NCBI GenBank assembly: GCA_009886055.1
Contig: VFJM01000042.1
Coordinates: 1 to 40,813 of the forward strand
Reading direction: 5' to 3'
Origin: Geobacter sp.
Lineage (GTDB): Bacteria; Desulfobacterota; Desulfuromonadia; Geobacterales; Pseudopelobacteraceae
DNA length: 40,813 nucleotides
Shown: positions 16,296 to 25,200 of the stretch, one piece after another
Position numbering within the stretch: position 1 is the stretch's first letter
How the letters are laid out: each line of letters begins with the position of its first letter
Position numbers and translations under genes: made by a program
Notes under the pieces: model-generated
Told to the model about the DNA's origin: nothing
The model's input: the letters and a program-made list of their open reading frames with translations, nothing else
Database searches by the model: none

Positions 16296-16748
16296 TTAAG
16301 AGGTTGAATTCCCCGCCGCTGCCTGGTTCGTCAGCAGTTCAGCGCGGATCCGGGTGTTTTTGAGTGCCGTGGCCAGGGTGATGGTGTCCAGAACCGCCTT
16401 GGTAAGATTGTCTATTTCGCTGGTAATGCTCTGCAGCTCACCGATGATCGGATCGGCGTCACCGCCCCATTTGGGGACATCAAGCTCCGATTCCAGTGTT
16501 TCAAACAGCTGAATGACGTCCAGTATTGTTGTGCGCCTGACATTCCCTGAAAACCGATACCCCCCCCCGGCGCCGCGTACCGCCTGAACCAGTCCTGCGT
16601 GGGTCAGGTTGCGCATGACCTTTGCGAGGTGATGCGTTGAAATGCCGTGTTTTTGAGCGATGTCGGTGGTAGAAAGCTGCTTCTCTGCATCACTGGCCAG
16701 TTCAAGTACCGCAATAAGGGCAAACAGACTCGCCTTGTTAAGTTTCAT
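16296..16748 (-). CDS. Rrf2-family transcriptional repressor, lacking cysteines
   Basis: A 150-residue winged-helix protein of the Rrf2 family: LFALIAVLELA, STTDIAQKHGISTHHLAKV (recognition helix) and a wing with GAGGGYRF. The three Cys that hold Fe-S clusters in IscR, NsrR and similar proteins are missing; the protein has no Cys at all, so it must sense something other than an Fe-S cluster. BadM of Rhodopseudomonas and, as I recall, BgeR of Geobacter bemidjiensis are Rrf2-type repressors of benzoate genes, and this gene is a good candidate for the same role. It follows a GNAT gene by 9 bases, behind an operator copy at 17292. Confidence 0.88.
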   Translation of the reverse strand: MKLNKASLFALIAVLELASDAEKQLSTTDIAQKHGISTHHLAKVMRNLTHAGLVQAVRGAGGGYRFSGNVRRTTILDVIQLFETLESELDVPKWGGDADPIIGELQSITSEIDNLTKAVLDTITLATALKNTRIRAELLTNQAAAGNSTS

Positions 16749-16757
16749 AGTAGAACC

Positions 16758-17204
16758 TCAATCGATCTGTTTTTCAAGTTCAAGGTACTTTCCGGTGCAT
16801 AATCCCATACCGCGGAAAAACGACAACGTCAGCTTGTCGTCACGGTCGACCATGGTGCGCACCGTCGTAACTCCCGCCTGTTTCAGGCGATTCGATATTT
16901 CTTCAAACAACTGTTGGCCAATACCCGATTGGCGAATTTCCGGGGAGACTGCCAGCGCAAACACCCAACCGCAGGGGGGCGAGCCAAACTCCCAGGCGCG
17001 AACTTCCCCAATGATGAACCCCACGACCCTGTTGCCGGATTCGGCGACCAGAAAAAGCCGATCAGTTTTGTCACGACGAACGTAGTGATCAAAGACGTTG
17101 CTCCAATAGGCCGGTTTTTCACCGTGAGGAGCCCACTGATCCAGGGAGATTACGGCATCCAGATCGGATGCTATGGCGTTGCGGATGGAAATCTGCTCTT
17201 TCAT
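16758..17204 (-). CDS. GNAT-family N-acetyltransferase
   Basis: A 148-residue single-domain acetyltransferase with the acetyl-CoA loop SPEIRQSGIGQQLF and a C-terminal FFRGMGL strand-helix typical of GNATs. I take the ATG at 17204; a TTG at 17216 would add four residues, and no strong RBS separates the two. It is transcribed with the Rrf2 gene. In Rhodopseudomonas, the GNAT BadL acetylates aminobenzoates, and the products release the Rrf2 repressor BadM. This pair has the same kind of partners, which suggests a small-molecule acetyltransferase linked to repressor control. Protein acetylation, for example of CoA ligases, is the alternative. Confidence 0.82.
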   Translation of the reverse strand: MKEQISIRNAIASDLDAVISLDQWAPHGEKPAYWSNVFDHYVRRDKTDRLFLVAESGNRVVGFIIGEVRAWEFGSPPCGWVFALAVSPEIRQSGIGQQLFEEISNRLKQAGVTTVRTMVDRDDKLTLSFFRGMGLCTGKYLELEKQID

Positions 17205-17291
17205 AAGTCTGTCCAAGTGTAAATTTCGGTAACTGCAGCACAGGAGTTTATCAAGACGGCACGGGTACTTAGTTGTGTTGATGCATAATTC

Positions 17292-17326
17292 GGTACCTCA
17301 ATACCACTTTAAAATATTTTTTTCAA
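17292..17326 (-). promoter_or_regulatory. Operator/promoter of the GNAT-Rrf2 pair
   Basis: On the minus strand, GGTATTGAGGTACC (17305 to 17292) matches the operator core of the catabolic promoters. A weak -35, TTGAAA (17326 to 17321), lies 17 bases before TATTGA (17303 to 17298), so the operator would cover the -10. This suggests that the repressor controls its own operon. Confidence 0.62.
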
Positions 17327-17387
17327 GCTATATAAATACACCCGGAATAAACGGCAAAATTGTCTCAATAGATTGATAAAAATCTTC

Positions 17388-17415
17388 TTGACATTTAAAT
17401 CGGTATTGTAGTACC
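17388..17415 (+). promoter_or_regulatory. Catabolic promoter/operator, site 3 (bam reductase operon)
   Basis: TTGACA (17388-17393), 8 bases, then GGTATTGTAGTACC (17402-17415), identical to site 2 in the core. It is followed by TAATTACATAATAA, similar to the sequence after site 1. It should drive the tandem-GNAT gene and bamB to bamI; the leader before the first start codon is about 110 bases. Confidence 0.75.
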
Positions 17416-17529
17416 TAATTACATAATAACTTTGTTTGATCATAAAGCAAGGTGTGTGCTGCAGAGAAACATGCCCCCGTTAAATGCTAATAATTGATAT
17501 TGACCCGGCCATTGAAAGGGTAAACAAAA

Positions 17530-18513
17530 ATGTCAGACCTCACACTTCGCTCACTCTATCCGGAAGATATAAATCAGGTTTCAAATATTGAGAGCAGCCT
17601 GACAGGCCGGCCGAGAATGGCTTTTCTGGAAAAGCGCCTCGCTGTCGCAACGGCCATGCCTGACAGCTTCATTACCTGCGCGGTTCTGGATGGTGAGAAG
17701 CTTGCGGGGTATGGATTTGCCAGGGTCCTGGAAGGAGAATTCGGCGCCAGAAGCGCAATCGCGATACTTGATGCCATCGGCGTCGACCCTGACTACCAGG
17801 GGAAGGGGATCGGCAAAAAGATTATGGCCGGCATCGAACAGCGGATGAAAAAAAAGAACATCAGCACCCTGCAGACACAGATTGTCTGGTCGGACCATTC
17901 CATGATCAGGTTTTTCGCATCAGCAGGTTTCTCGCTGGCAACCGGCCAGATCATAGAGCGTGACACCTCGCCCCTGAACGAGGACGTTGCCGAGATTGCT
18001 CCGGTAAAAATGGATGGGAAGTGGCGCGGCCACAGCGGTGCCGGCGGCAACTATTATGACAAGCTGGCCAGGGACGGCGTCCTGGTGCGCTCTCTTAAAG
18101 TGGAAGATCTGGCGGCTGTCGATCGAATAGATGCGAAGCTCACCGGCCTCGACCGTTCTGCATATTATGCCGCCAAGTTCAGAGAGATGCTCGATGAATC
18201 CGGGATCCGCATCTCCATGGTGTCAGAGGACGACGGAATCGTCACCGGCTTCATTATGGCGCGTGTTGATTTCGGCGAGTTCGGTAAAGTCGATAAAGCG
18301 GCAGTGATGGACACGATCGGAGTTCACCCAGCCTATGCCGGTTCCGGTGTCGGTCATGCGCTCCTCTCTCAGCTGCTGATCAACCTTTCCACTCTTCAGG
18401 TCGAATCGGTCCGGACCAAGGTGGAACACGAGAATTTTGGCCTGCGGAACTTCCTGTATCGGCAAGGATTCAAGCCTTCTCAGCGGCTGCTTCTGACCAG
18501 GGAAACTCACTGA
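17530..18513 (+). CDS. Tandem GNAT-domain acetyltransferase
   Basis: A 327-residue protein made of two GNAT domains, about 1-150 and 178-325, joined by a Gly-rich linker. The acetyl-CoA loops are GVDPDYQGKGIGKKI in the first domain and GVHPAYAGSGVGHAL in the second, where Gln/Arg is replaced by Ala, so the second may bind the cofactor less well. Both domains share the pattern of the GNAT at 16758. It is the first gene behind the bam promoter, 39 bases before bamB. Its target is unknown: acetylation of a pathway protein or of an aromatic small molecule are both possible. Confidence 0.85.
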   Translation: MSDLTLRSLYPEDINQVSNIESSLTGRPRMAFLEKRLAVATAMPDSFITCAVLDGEKLAGYGFARVLEGEFGARSAIAILDAIGVDPDYQGKGIGKKIMAGIEQRMKKKNISTLQTQIVWSDHSMIRFFASAGFSLATGQIIERDTSPLNEDVAEIAPVKMDGKWRGHSGAGGNYYDKLARDGVLVRSLKVEDLAAVDRIDAKLTGLDRSAYYAAKFREMLDESGIRISMVSEDDGIVTGFIMARVDFGEFGKVDKAAVMDTIGVHPAYAGSGVGHALLSQLLINLSTLQVESVRTKVEHENFGLRNFLYRQGFKPSQRLLLTRETH

Positions 18514-18552
18514 TTCCAATTCGCACTCATCGCTTAGTAAAGGGGTACAAAG

Positions 18553-20517
18553 ATGGCATTCGCAGAAGCAGGATTTAATTTAGAGATTGATCTGACCCGA
18601 GGAAGCATTGAGAGAGTGGCGACCGACCCAGGTTTGAGCAAGCTTTATCTTGGAGGGCTCGGCACAAACACCAAAATACTTTGGGATAGGGTTCCTCCTG
18701 AAGTCGAACCCTTTTCTCCCGAAAACCTCCTGATATTCGGCACCGGTCTGCTTGTCGGCACACCAGCTCCCGGTTGCAATCGCACCATCGTTTCCACCAT
18801 CTCTCCTCAAACGAAGTTGATGGCTTACTCGATGATGGGGGGATTTTGGGCGCCGGAATTGAAGTATGCCGGTTATGACAAGGTGATCTTTCGCGGCAAA
18901 TCTCCCACGCTGGTGTATCTGTGGATAAACAATGACAAAGTGGAAATACGCGACGCCTCACATCTGGCGGGTAAGGGCGCTGTTGAAACGCAGGAACTTA
19001 TCAGGCAGGAGTTGAAGGAACCGTACGCCCAGGTGGCGGCCATCGGTCTGGCCGGAGAAAACAGGGTCTTTACGGCTTCCATTGAGCAGGGAAGGTCGAG
19101 TGCCAGCCGGCTCGGAATTGGCGCCGTGATGGGAGACAAAGGGATAAAGGCGATTGCTGTCCGGGGCACAAAGGACATCAATATCGCCAGGCCGGCTGAA
19201 TATATGCAGCTGTGCAGCGATGTCCTTAAATATATCAGTGACCGCGAAGAGAAGCCGGTTCCGGGAGTCATGCCCATTTTAGCCGGGCTCGGATCGCCGC
19301 AGGAGATGCTGCATACCGATGAGAAGTGGCACACTGAAAATTTCTCCTGGGGGAATTCCCGTACCCGGAGAAAAGAATTCTGGACCAAAGAAGTTGAAGA
19401 AAAGTGGAAAGAGACCCAGGAAAATGCACGTACTAGGTTAATCAGTTGCTATAACTGCCCGATGAAATGCGGGGCAATAATTTCCCTCCCGGGAATGTCA
19501 ACCTACATGATGAAATGCTTCACAAAGCTTACCTATAACATGGCAGCCTTTGTTGATGACCTGGATTTCGGTTTTAGAATCGCGCAACGGGCAACAGAGT
19601 ACGGGGTCGACGGGTTCTCGACTCCGCAAATCATGGCATTTGCTTTTGAACTCCTTGAAGCCGGTATTTTAACAGACAAAGATTTTGAAGGCTGCCCTAC
19701 AGATAACGAGGGGAAATTTTACTGGCTTCTTGACAAAATTGTCCGGCGGGAAGGAATCGGGGATGTCCTGGCCGATGGTACGCATTGGGCGGCCCAGAAG
19801 ATCGGCAAGGGTGCGGAAGCATATGCTCATAATAACATCAAGAAACATGAACAGCTGCCGCTCAAACTCGGCATGCTGAATCCGGTCTATTTCCTTATGT
19901 ACTGCACCGGAGAGAAGGCAAACATTACACAGATTGAAGGACAGTTCCCCCAGGCGCCTTTCCCTACGATGGAGGAGCGAGAGGATTTTGTCAAAGACTG
20001 GGTCCACGTTCCCGATGAAAAATTCAAGCAGTATCTTCTGGACTGGGAAGTCCGTGGGGAAAAGTCAAACCCCTATTACCCGACTGTTGACATGTCCGTT
20101 GATATCGTCGATTGGCAGGAGAAGATGCACTACATTGATGACGCCCTCGGAATGTGCGCCGGCTTGTCATCTTTTCCCCTGAAGCCCCCCTATCATATCC
20201 ACAACTACCCGGCTTTTATCTCATCAGCGACCGGATTCGACATTGATGAAGCCGGAGTGTCGCTGGCAGCCAAGAGGAGTCGAACTCTTGTGAGAGCTTT
20301 TAATATTCGAAGAGGCTTGAGTAGAGCTGATGAGAAGCCGCCTGAAGACCATTGGCGGAAACGGTTTCCCGAACTCGAAGAACAGCTCCTGGATGCGTAC
20401 TACAAATTCAAGGGGTGGAACAATCAGGGTATACCTACAAAAGAGACGCTGCATGAATTGGGTATGGATTACGTCAGCGAAGATTTGGAAAAGAGAGGGA
20501 TCCTGAGCTATGAGTAA
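18553..20517 (+). CDS. bamB: Class II benzoyl-CoA reductase, tungsten active-site subunit
   Basis: A 654-residue protein of the aldehyde:ferredoxin oxidoreductase family. BamB carries the tungsten bis-pterin where the ring of benzoyl-CoA is reduced to the 1,5-diene without ATP hydrolysis. An N-terminal pterin-binding domain with GGLGTNTKILWDRV (34-47) and GIGAVMGDKGIKA (188-200) is followed by the cluster ligands Cys299, Cys302 and Cys306 in CYNCPMKC, with the fourth Cys expected further on (MCAGLS). Length fits BamB. The stop overlaps bamC by 8 bases. The following bamC to bamI genes are in the order known for Geobacter metallireducens, which makes the call firm. Confidence 0.96.
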   Translation: MAFAEAGFNLEIDLTRGSIERVATDPGLSKLYLGGLGTNTKILWDRVPPEVEPFSPENLLIFGTGLLVGTPAPGCNRTIVSTISPQTKLMAYSMMGGFWAPELKYAGYDKVIFRGKSPTLVYLWINNDKVEIRDASHLAGKGAVETQELIRQELKEPYAQVAAIGLAGENRVFTASIEQGRSSASRLGIGAVMGDKGIKAIAVRGTKDINIARPAEYMQLCSDVLKYISDREEKPVPGVMPILAGLGSPQEMLHTDEKWHTENFSWGNSRTRRKEFWTKEVEEKWKETQENARTRLISCYNCPMKCGAIISLPGMSTYMMKCFTKLTYNMAAFVDDLDFGFRIAQRATEYGVDGFSTPQIMAFAFELLEAGILTDKDFEGCPTDNEGKFYWLLDKIVRREGIGDVLADGTHWAAQKIGKGAEAYAHNNIKKHEQLPLKLGMLNPVYFLMYCTGEKANITQIEGQFPQAPFPTMEEREDFVKDWVHVPDEKFKQYLLDWEVRGEKSNPYYPTVDMSVDIVDWQEKMHYIDDALGMCAGLSSFPLKPPYHIHNYPAFISSATGFDIDEAGVSLAAKRSRTLVRAFNIRRGLSRADEKPPEDHWRKRFPELEEQLLDAYYKFKGWNNQGIPTKETLHELGMDYVSEDLEKRGILSYE

Positions 20518-21040
20518 GGTTAAGAAAAAAATCAAGGTAATCAAGATCGATGTTGATAAATGCAACGGTTGCCGTGCGTGTGAGCTGATCTGTTCCTCCT
20601 TTCACGCCAGCCCGAAATATAGCAGCAATAATCCGGAGAGATCCCGGATCAGGCTGATTCGTGACCCAATAAAAGACATATATTTACCGGTGTACGCCGG
20701 GGAGTACACTCCATCGGAATGTACAGGCAGAAACAAGTATGTGCTTGACGGCAGGGAATATAGCGAGTGTGACACCTGCAGGGCTTCATGTCCGTCCAGA
20801 AGCCTTTTTAAAGAGCCCGATTCCGGCCTCCCTCTGAAGTGCGACATGTGTGATGGCGAGGAAGAACCCTTGTGTGTCACGTGGTGCTTGGCAAAAGCTT
20901 TGACGTACGAAGAACGGGAAGAGGAACGTGAAGAAGAACCGAAGCTTGGTGAAATGGAGATTGGCCTCGAATCATTGGTACACAGACATGGATTGCAGAA
21001 GGTAATGGATACCATTGCCAGATTGTCAAAGAAGGGTTGA
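20510..21040 (+). CDS. bamC: Benzoyl-CoA reductase electron-transfer subunit BamC
   Basis: A 176-residue ferredoxin-like protein of the HycB/DMSO-reductase Fe-S subunit type. Cys clusters: Cys18, Cys21, Cys24 and Cys28 in KCNGCRACELIC, then CDTCRASCP, then CDMC...CVTWC, enough for about three [4Fe-4S] clusters. The C-terminus is very acidic (EEREEEREEEP). BamC binds BamB directly and passes low-potential electrons to it. It overlaps bamB by 8 bases, pointing to equal synthesis of the two. Confidence 0.94.
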   Translation: MSKVKKKIKVIKIDVDKCNGCRACELICSSFHASPKYSSNNPERSRIRLIRDPIKDIYLPVYAGEYTPSECTGRNKYVLDGREYSECDTCRASCPSRSLFKEPDSGLPLKCDMCDGEEEPLCVTWCLAKALTYEEREEEREEEPKLGEMEIGLESLVHRHGLQKVMDTIARLSKKG

Positions 21041-21043
21041 AAA

Positions 21044-22195
21044 ATGGAAACTGTCGCTCCCTTCAAAGAGATTATTGAAGTAATTAAAGAGCAGGGCGGA
21101 GACGCCTTCAAATTCTGCTATCAATGCGGATTATGCGATACGGTCTGCCCGTGGAACAGGGTGAGAAACTTCAGCATGCGCAAGCTGATCCGTGAGGCAA
21201 CGTTCGGATTGACCGACATTGAGAGTGAAGATCTATGGCGGTGTACCACCTGCGGAAAGTGCCCTCAAGCCTGCCCCCGGGGAGTCAAGCAGATAGAATC
21301 CGGGGTGGCACTGCGCAGGATAGCTTCGGAAAATGATGTGTTCCCTGCCCCGGTCGCACCTGTCCGCACCGTGAGTGTCGGACTCATGGGAGAAGGAAAC
21401 CCCTTCAATGAGGAACGAAGCAAACGGGCGGACTGGGCGGAGGGGCTGTCGGTAAAGCCGTTCAAAGAGGGGATGGAAGTGTTGTATTTCTCCTGCTGCT
21501 ACCTGAGCTATGCCCCGAGATTAAAAAAAGTGGCTGCGGCCACTGCCGCCATCCTCAATAAGGCCGGGGTAAAATTCGGGATTCTGGGCTCCAAGGAGAG
21601 CTGCTGCGGAGAAAGCATCCGCAAGACCGGTAATGAGGATCTGTACAAACGCCTGGCCAAAGAAAACATCAAGGCTTTTATCGAAAGCGGAGTGAAGAAG
21701 ATTCTTGTTTCCTCCCCGCATAGCTACCACACCTTCAAAAACGAGTACCCGGAATTCATGGCGAACTTTGAAGTGGTGCATATCTCCCAGTATTTATCGG
21801 AGCTTATCAAAGATGGCAGGCTCAAGCTCACCGGGGAGTACGGGAAAAAAGTTACCTACCATGACCCCTGTTACGCGGGACGACATAACGGCATCTTTGA
21901 CGAGCCGCGGGAAGTGTTGCGGAGTGTTTCCGGCCTGGAGTTGGTTGAGATGCCGGATTCACGGGAAAACAGCCTCTGCTGCGGCGGCGGCGGCGGCAGG
22001 ATTTGGGTGGAGACTCCAAAGGGTGAGCGGTTTTCCGACCTGAGACTGGAACAGGCCATTGCGGTCGGGGCCGAGGTGCTGGTTACTTCCTGTCCCTATT
22101 GCATTACGAACTTTGAAGACAGCAGGTTATCCCTTGATGAGGGCGCAGTCCTTGAGATCAGGGACATCACTGAAATTATCCAGGAATTGATTTAG
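21044..22195 (+). CDS. bamD: BamD, heterodisulfide reductase-like Fe-S protein
   Basis: A 383-residue HdrD/GlpC-like protein. Two [4Fe-4S] motifs come first (CYQCGLCDTVCP, 25-36, and CTTCGKCPQACP, 67-78). Two CCG domains follow, with SCCYLSYAP, KESCCGES, HDPCYAG and LCCGGGGG as Cys-rich marks of the non-cubane cluster site. In the BamB-I complex it links the HdrA-like BamE to the BamBC module. It starts 3 bases after bamC. Confidence 0.94.
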   Translation: METVAPFKEIIEVIKEQGGDAFKFCYQCGLCDTVCPWNRVRNFSMRKLIREATFGLTDIESEDLWRCTTCGKCPQACPRGVKQIESGVALRRIASENDVFPAPVAPVRTVSVGLMGEGNPFNEERSKRADWAEGLSVKPFKEGMEVLYFSCCYLSYAPRLKKVAAATAAILNKAGVKFGILGSKESCCGESIRKTGNEDLYKRLAKENIKAFIESGVKKILVSSPHSYHTFKNEYPEFMANFEVVHISQYLSELIKDGRLKLTGEYGKKVTYHDPCYAGRHNGIFDEPREVLRSVSGLELVEMPDSRENSLCCGGGGGRIWVETPKGERFSDLRLEQAIAVGAEVLVTSCPYCITNFEDSRLSLDEGAVLEIRDITEIIQELI

Positions 22196-22212
22196 CCGGA
22201 CAGGGAAACGAT

Positions 22213-25200
22213 ATGACAGAAAAAAACCTTATAGATGTTTTGGTTGTCGGTGGCGGGATCAGCGGCATTCAAGCATCGCTTGATCTTGCCAATTCGGGAT
22301 TCAAGGTTTACTTGATTGATAAATCACCGGCCATTGGCGGTAAGATGTCCCAGCTGGACAAAACCTTTCCCTCCAATGACTGCTCCATGTGCATTGAATC
22401 CCCCAAATTCAATGAATGCAGCCGGCATCCCAACATCAGCATCCTGACCTACACCGAAGTTGGCACCGTCAAAGGCAAACCTGGCAACTTCAAGGTAACC
22501 CTGGTCAAGAAACCGCGCTACGTCGTCGAGAGCAAATGCACCGGCTGCAACATCTGTGCGGAATACTGCCCGGTCAAGGTTCCCGACAAATACAACCAGG
22601 AACTATCCACGAACAAAGCCGTCCACATCTACTTCTCCCAGGCACTGCCGCTGATTCCCTATATCGATCCGGAGACTTGCCTCTACTTGAAAGACGGCTC
22701 CTGCGCCATCTGCGAAGGGGTCTGCAAACCGGGCGCCATCGACCTGCACCAGGAAGAAGAACTGATCGAAGTAGAAGTGGGCGCCATCGTCCTCTCCCCC
22801 GGCTTTGAAACCTTTGATCCCAAACTCAGGACCGACTTCGGCTACGGCGTCATGGAAAACGTCGTAACCAGCCTCGACTACGAACGCATCCTCTGCTCCA
22901 CCGGACCCTACGAAGGCACCATCAGACGCCCCTCCGACAAGAAACACCCGGAGAAAATCGCCTGGATCCAATGCGTCGGCTCGCGCCAGGTAACCCCCGG
23001 CGGCAACAGCTACTGCTCCGCCGTCTGCTGCGCCTACACCCAGAAACAGGTCATACTCACCAAAGACCACGACGCCGGCATGGAAGCCACCATCTTCCAC
23101 AACGACATCCGCGCCTTCGGCAAAGACTTCGAACGCTTCTACCAGCGGGCGGAAAACCTCCCCGACGTCAGATTCATCAGAAGCTACGTCTCGGTCGGCA
23201 AGGAAATCCCCGGCAGCAAAAACGTCACCATCCGCTACTCTACGACCGATGACGGCGTAAAAGAAGAAGAATTCGACATGGTGGTTCTCTCGGTCGGCCT
23301 GAATCCGCCGTCCGACGTCCAGGGACTGGCAACCACATTCGGCATAGAACTCAACAAACATGGCTTCTGCAAAACCAACCCGGCCAACGCCATTGAAACC
23401 AGCCGTCCCGGCATCTACGTCAGCGGCGCCTTCATCGGCCCGGTCGACATCCCCGAATCCGTCGTCGCCGCCAGCGGCGCCAACGCCCTCTGCAGCGAAC
23501 TCCTCTCCTACCGTCGCGGCGACCTGTCCAAAGAACGGGAATACCCGGTGGAGAAAGACGTATCGGAAGAAGACATCAGGATCGGAGTTGTCACCTGCCT
23601 CTGCGGCGCCAACATCGGCCGGGTTGTCGACACCCCCTCCGTCGCCGCTTACGCCGGCACCCTGCCGAACGTCGTCTACTCAGAGGAAAACCTGTTCGCC
23701 TGTTCCACTGAAAACGCCCAGCTGATAGCCGACGCCATCGTCAAACACAACCTTAACCGCGTCGTCCTCGCGGCCTGCACCCCCCGGACCCACGAACCGC
23801 TCTTCCGGGATACCTGTCGCGAAGCCGGACTCAACCAATACTTCTTCGAATTTGCCAACATCCGGGAACACTGCTCCTGGGTCCACTCCAAAGACAAGGA
23901 AGGCGCAACGGCAAAAGCCAAAGACATCATCCGCATGTCGGTGGCGCGGGCTGCCGAACTGGAGCCGCTGCAGGAATTCGAACTCCCGGTCAACCCCCAG
24001 GTACTGGTAATCGGCGGCGGCCTTGCCGGCATGACCAGCGCCCTCAGCATGGCCAACATCGGCTTTGAAGTATACCTGCTGGAAAAAGAGAACGATCTGG
24101 GCGGCATGGCGCGCAGAATCCACTACACCCTGGACGGCTTCGACGTCCAGCCGCACTTGAAAGAACTCATCCGCAAAGTGTACCGGCACCCGTCTATCCA
24201 CGTCTACCTTGACGCCACCATCACCGATGCCTCGGGCTATGTCGGGAACTTCGTCACCACGGTAAAGACCGAAGGGCAGACTAAAGTCATCAACCACGGC
24301 GCCGCAATCATCGCCACCGGTGCCGAAGAATACAAACCGACAGAATACCTCTACGGACAAGACGACAACGTCCTGACCTCGCTGGAACTGGAAGATCACA
24401 TCATCCGGCGGGATGAGAAAGTCACGGGCTCCCAGAGCATGGTCATGATCCAATGCGTCGGCTGCCGGCAGAAAGACCGGAACTACTGCAGCCGGGTCTG
24501 CTGCAACCAGTCCATCAAGAACGCCCTGAAAATGCGGGAAATGAACCCCGACATGGACATCTACATCCTCTTCCGGGACATGAGAACCTACGGCCTGAAA
24601 GAAGACTACTACCGTGAAGCCTCGGAAAAAGACATCAAGTTCATCCGCTATGAACCGACCGACAAACCGGTCGTCGAAACCGCCGTAGAAGGTGGCCGGC
24701 ACATACTCAGGGTCACGGTGACGGACCCCATCTTGGGGCAGAAACTTGCCATCGACGCCGACCTGCTCACCCTGGCGGCCGCGATAATTCCGGCGCCGTC
24801 AACCCAGAGCATTGCCAAACTGTTCAAGGTTGCCCTGAACCCTGACGGCTTCTTCCAGGAAGCCCATGTCAAACTCCGGCCCGTAGACTTTGCCGCCGAC
24901 GGCGTCTTCATGTGCGGCATTGCGCACTACCCGAAACACATCACGGAAACCATAAGCCAGGCCTACGCCGCCGCCGGGCGGGCCATAAACCTGCTCTCCA
25001 AAGACACCGTCACCGCCTCCGGCGCGGTCTGTGAAGTTGAAGAGAACGACTGCGTCTCGTGCGGAGCATGCATCAGCGCCTGCACCTACGGCGCCATATC
25101 GTTCCACGACACCCCGAAAGGCAAAAAGGCCACGGTCAACCCGGTCCTCTGTAAAGGCGACGGCCTCTGCAACGCCAAATGCCCGACGCAGGCCATCAGG

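Larger units (their letters stand above)
17205..17529. other. Divergent regulatory region between Rrf2/GNAT and bam operons
   Basis: A 325-base AT-rich gap between divergent units. It holds a leftward operator at 17292-17305 and a rightward promoter/operator at 17388-17415. The two operator cores lie about 110 bases apart. I see no gene in it. Confidence 0.75.

Noticed and set aside
22603-24702. Long minus-strand open frames opposite bamE (252 and 340 codons)
   Set aside because: They lie fully inside bamE, have low-complexity Val/Asp/Gly-rich translations and arise from its C-rich third positions; bamE itself has clear homology and motifs.
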